Shown: piece by piece, positions 62,915 to 64,000 of the stretch
Position numbering within the stretch: the first letter of the stretch is position 1
Layout of the letters: each line of letters opens with the position of its first letter
NCBI GenBank assembly: GCA_965233535.1
Contig: OZ247489.1
Span: 62,001 to 126,000 of the forward strand
Length of the DNA: 64,000 bases
Direction of reading: 5' to 3'
Source of the DNA: Cytomitobacter sp965233535
GTDB lineage: Bacteria > Pseudomonadota > Alphaproteobacteria > CAJXXZ01 > 1604HC
Position numbers and translations under genes: made by a program
Notes under the pieces: model-generated
Database searches by the model: none
What the model was told of the DNA's origin: nothing
What the model saw: only the letters and a program-made list of their open reading frames with translations

Positions 62915-63046
62915 TATGTGCATAATTAGAGACATGAACAGTATAAATTGAACGGTCTTCAAATTTTATATTGTGCATAGAATTAAGATTTACACTATTT
63001 ATTGATTACAGAAATTGTTGTAGAATTGTGGTTAAATGAGGTGAAA

Positions 63047-63304
63047 ATGGCTAATCATGCTTCCACAAAAAAACGTATTCGTAGAGATACTAGAGTGCGT
63101 ATAGAGAATAAGAGCAAAAAGACAAGATTAAAAAGCTTAATTAAGAGTTTGGCGCAATCCATGGAAAGTGGAGAAAAAAATGTTGAGCTTTTCCAAAAAG
63201 TTCAATCTTACGTAGACAAATGCGGTAGAGTTGGTATTGTGCATCATGCAAATGCTAGTAGAAAAATCAGCAAAATGTCTAAAACATTTCATAGCGCTGC
63301 CTAA
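63047..63304 (+). CDS. rpsT: 30S ribosomal protein S20
   Basis: Start at ATG 63047 (MANHASTKKRIRRDTRVR) with GAGGTG five to eight bases upstream; a longer frame from 63002 lacks family support. Matches the S20 pattern: Lys/Arg-rich helices with NKSKKTRLKSLIKSL, and a conserved C-terminal A(N/S)RK.S(R/K)(L/M). 85 residues. TAATG overlap with dnaA. Confidence 0.96.
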   Translation: MANHASTKKRIRRDTRVRIENKSKKTRLKSLIKSLAQSMESGEKNVELFQKVQSYVDKCGRVGIVHHANASRKISKMSKTFHSAA

Positions 63305-64000
63305 TGAATAACGTCTGGGAATCAGTAGTAAGTAAATTAAGAGTCAAATTAGGTAGCGAGATAATTGAAAGTTGGTTTTCAGGTATTGAAGCAAGTGTAC
63401 AAGGTGATAATTTACAGCTTTCTGTAAATAGTAAATTTGTATCTAATTGGATTTCTATTCATTATTTAGACATTCTCCAAGATATCGTAAGAGAAACGTG
63501 TGATTTGGGTGTTTCATTATGCGTAAAAGCAAAAAAAAGCACTCCTAAATCATCTAATGTGAGTAGTGAATATTCACTTCCTTTAGATCCTGCAATGACT
63601 TTTGATAAATTTATTGTTGGTAGATCTAACGAAATGGCATTTACATCTGCTTTGAGAATAGCAGAATCTTCAGATAGAATTTTCAACCCATTATTTATAT
63701 ATGGACCTGTTGGTCTAGGAAAAACACATTTAATGCATGCTGTAGGTTGGTATATCAAACAAAACCGTGATGGTAAAAATATATGCTACTTATCTGCTGA
63801 GCAGTTTATGATTAAATTTATAACTGCATTAAAGCAAAGAGATATGATGTCATTTAAAGAGGAATTGAGATCATTTGATTATCTTATGATAGATGATTTT
63901 CAGTTTTTATCTGGTAAAGATTCAACACAGGAAGAATTTTTTCATACATTTGTATATTTAATTTCACAGGGTAAGCAGCTAATTATTTCTGCTGATAAGG
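63304..64000 (+). CDS. dnaA: Chromosomal replication initiator DnaA (3' end outside window)
   Basis: AAA+ initiator that opens the origin. The frame is open from ATG 63304 to the window end (232 codons). Domain I: VWESVVSKLRVKLGSEIIESWFSGI. Linker: short. Domain III: FDKFIVGRSNEMAFTSAL, PLFIYGPVGLGKTHLMHAVG (Walker A), and YLMIDDFQFLSGKDSTQEEFFHTF (Walker B). The DNA-binding domain IV is cut off. rpsT-dnaA adjacency is common in alphaproteobacteria. Confidence 0.97.
   Translation, partial: MNNVWESVVSKLRVKLGSEIIESWFSGIEASVQGDNLQLSVNSKFVSNWISIHYLDILQDIVRETCDLGVSLCVKAKKSTPKSSNVSSEYSLPLDPAMTFDKFIVGRSNEMAFTSALRIAESSDRIFNPLFIYGPVGLGKTHLMHAVGWYIKQNRDGKNICYLSAEQFMIKFITALKQRDMMSFKEELRSFDYLMIDDFQFLSGKDSTQEEFFHTFVYLISQGKQLIISADK

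Noticed and set aside
63002..63046. 15-codon N-terminal extension of S20
   Set aside because: Not conserved in S20; ATG at 63047 has GAGGTG upstream and gives the canonical MANH start.
1..64000. CRISPR arrays, IS elements, prophage, rRNA operons
   Set aside because: No regularly spaced direct repeats, transposase, integrase, phage structural gene or rRNA sequence seen.

Overview
The window is very AT-rich with short intergenic gaps. It uses the standard bacterial code (TGA is a stop, for example at the end of dnaQ), starts genes often at GTG or TTG, and has many 1-23 bp gene overlaps. Gene order is alphaproteobacterial: rseP-bamA-skp-fabZ, secG-pyrG, a PopZ/DUF2497-like gene before valS, a YfgM-like gene-bamB-der, and rpsT-dnaA. 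Low GC, trimmed housekeeping proteins (gamma-length DnaX, RseP without a clear PDZ domain, short DapB), no lpxD between skp and fabZ, a partial type VI secretion system and many secreted proteins without known domains point to an obligate intracellular symbiont. Holosporales/Rickettsiales-like is my inference; the genus cannot be fixed from sequence reading alone.

Layout. 0-7.2 kb: 3' end of rnhA, a secreted protein built of tandem ITWDQFLQ repeats, then a minus-strand tssL-tssM-tssA operon (T6SS membrane complex and TssA). 7.2-11.7 kb: envelope operon rseP-bamA-skp-fabZ. 12-18.9 kb: tRNA-Gln, xth, a frameshifted dnaQ, rnd, then pyrG/secG and cca/tatD on the minus strand, and tRNA-Cys. 18.9-27.1 kb: a large secreted protein, a pilus/T2SS-like inner-membrane protein fused in operon to priA, two tandem small secreted paralogs, then dnaX-tsaC-rsmE.

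27.2-35.2 kb is the most unusual part. A roughly 2-kb inverted duplication carries a secreted-protein gene plus a bidirectional promoter plus the 5' end of vgrG. The two arms flank the intact vgrG body, a MORN-repeat gene and a small secreted protein. One arm feeds full-length vgrG; the other ends in a 98-codon vgrG fragment, so recombination between the arms could invert the block.

35.3-48 kb: PLD-family protein, tkt, der-bamB-yfgM-like, then gspE-gspF-gspL-like-yidD, popZ-like, valS and a BamE-like lipoprotein. 48-55.9 kb: mutS, a divergent omega subunit (rpoZ-like) with rpmJ, nth, dapB, a secreted CE-clan (Ulp1-like) cysteine protease candidate with a recognisable His/Asp/Gln/Cys set, a uppP with altered active-site motifs, and a TPR-secretin lipoprotein. 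56-59.8 kb: secreted proteins with a shared leader, including a long leucine-rich-repeat protein interrupted at an A8 run. 59.8-64 kb: uvrD/pcrA helicase, ftsQ, ruvX, rpsT, dnaA (cut by the window end).

Together the window combines core replication, envelope and translation genes with three host-interaction layers: a T6SS, a scattered T2SS/type IV pilus-like machine (ATPase, platform, GspL-like, PilO/PilP-like, TPR-secretin), and about ten exported proteins with no assigned role.
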